DNA from: an uncultured Paracoccaceae bacterium
GTDB taxonomy: Bacteria; Pseudomonadota; Alphaproteobacteria; Rhodobacterales; Rhodobacteraceae
Assembly (NCBI GenBank): GCA_947499725.1
Contig: CANMPK010000004.1
Span: forward strand, 124,001 to 188,000
DNA length: 64,000 bases
Direction: 5' to 3'
Each line of letters starts with the position of its first letter. Position 1 is the stretch's first letter. Shown in pieces: positions 63,605 through 64,000 of this stretch. The notes below the pieces were generated by a model. That model did no database searches. It saw only the letters and a program-made list of their open reading frames with translations, and had not been told where the DNA came from. The position numbers and the translations under genes are program-made.

Positions 63605-64000
63605 ATGACCCCTCTTCTTGCGTTGCTAAGAAGCCTGAATGAAAGACTGGCGGTTGCCGCTGGCGTTCTCTTCCTGATCAGTGTTTTCGTCACTCTTTTC
63701 GATATCATCGCACGCCCGCTTGGTTTTTCCTTGGGCGGGACAGATGAATTGTCAGGCTATGCGATGGCAATCGCGACAGGGTGGGGGGTCTGCTACGCCT
63801 TAACAGAGCAAGCCCATGTGCGCATTGACCTTTTGCGCTCTAGGGTAAGTGCTGCTGGGCAAGCTTGGTTCGATGCCATCGCCATTTTTTCGGTGGCGGT
63901 GGTGGCACTGGCCGTAGCTTACAGAGCTTGGCCAGTGCTCAGCAAAACAATCAAAACAGGTGCAACGGCGAATACCACACTCGAAACCCCTTTATGGATA
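63605..64000 (+). CDS. dctQ: TRAP transporter small permease (DctQ type), truncated by window end
   Basis: 132 codons are visible and the frame stays open at the edge. Membrane helices at about 18-36 (LAVAAGVLFLISVFVTLFDIIARP), 44-66 (LSGYAMAIATGWGVCYALTEQAHVRIDLLRSR, the DctQ signature), and 85-105. The usual family length is about 170. It starts 11 bp after dctP and should be followed by the large permease dctM outside the window. Confidence 0.93.
   Translation, partial: MTPLLALLRSLNERLAVAAGVLFLISVFVTLFDIIARPLGFSLGGTDELSGYAMAIATGWGVCYALTEQAHVRIDLLRSRVSAAGQAWFDAIAIFSVAVVALAVAYRAWPVLSKTIKTGATANTTLETPLWI

Overview
The window looks like a chromosomal core segment of an alphaproteobacterium of the Rhodobacterales (Roseobacter group). 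Supporting signs are an Entner-Doudoroff operon (zwf-edd-eda), an NDUFS4-type complex I accessory subunit, a hisS-hisZ-hisG operon with short-form HisG, a small DUF6446-type protein between glyQ and glyS, and a TRAP transporter. GC content is moderate. I see no insertion sequence, prophage, integrase, CRISPR array or biosynthetic cluster. The accessory character is limited to single genes.

Layout. 1-5.2 kb: the end of a low-molecular-weight tyrosine phosphatase gene, a LysR regulator, small stress-type proteins and uvrB. 5.2-5.7 kb: a gene-free stretch with hairpins. 5.7-12.2 kb: the complex I subunit, zwf-edd-eda and ilvD. 12.3-19.1 kb: DUF1127, a lysine/proline/alanine-rich protein, rpe, a TetR/DUF1772 pair with two copies of a palindrome between them, a 2-hydroxyacid dehydrogenase, an SH3 protein, an unusual secreted protein and glutaminase. 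19.3-24.7 kb: a membrane protein, panC-panB, a 47-residue secreted peptide gene, an aldo/keto reductase and an isochorismatase-family hydrolase. 24.8-29.5 kb: a complete BMP/purine-type ABC importer. 29.7-37.3 kb: dnaE, slyX and hisS-hisZ-hisG. 37.4-40.0 kb: a HisN-type phosphatase and a secreted protein with a dead trypsin-like domain. 40.2-46.4 kb: glyQ, the DUF6446-type gene, glyS and a divergent PPDK. 46.6-50.6 kb: a cell-wall hydrolase, then folB-folP-glmM. 50.6-56.3 kb: an EamA transporter, ilvC facing a pair of overlapping Lrp/AsnC genes, a UbiH-type hydroxylase, a pyrimidine nucleotidase and a GntR regulator. 56.3-60.1 kb: an MshEN-glycosyltransferase downstream of carA, and yqeY. 60.3 kb: tRNA-Gln. 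60.5-64 kb: a LysR gene divergent from a DUF1445-TRAP operon that runs off the window.

How the parts work together. The sugar genes form a route from glucose-6-phosphate to pyruvate and glyceraldehyde-3-phosphate; rpe belongs to the pentose branch. ilvD, ilvC and panBC share the branched-chain keto-acid branch that leads to valine and pantothenate. The his genes cover the first committed step and probably histidinol-phosphate removal. folB and folP serve folate, and glmM serves the cell envelope.

The signals I find most worth checking are: the carA terminator whose 3' arm is also the ribosome binding site of the MshEN-glycosyltransferase; the trypsin-like domain with all three catalytic positions replaced; the tandem TetR palindromes; the 17-bp palindrome in front of the DUF1445-TRAP operon; the divergent PPDK; and the leader ORF with hairpin at zwf. 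I did not find a large undescribed multi-gene system.
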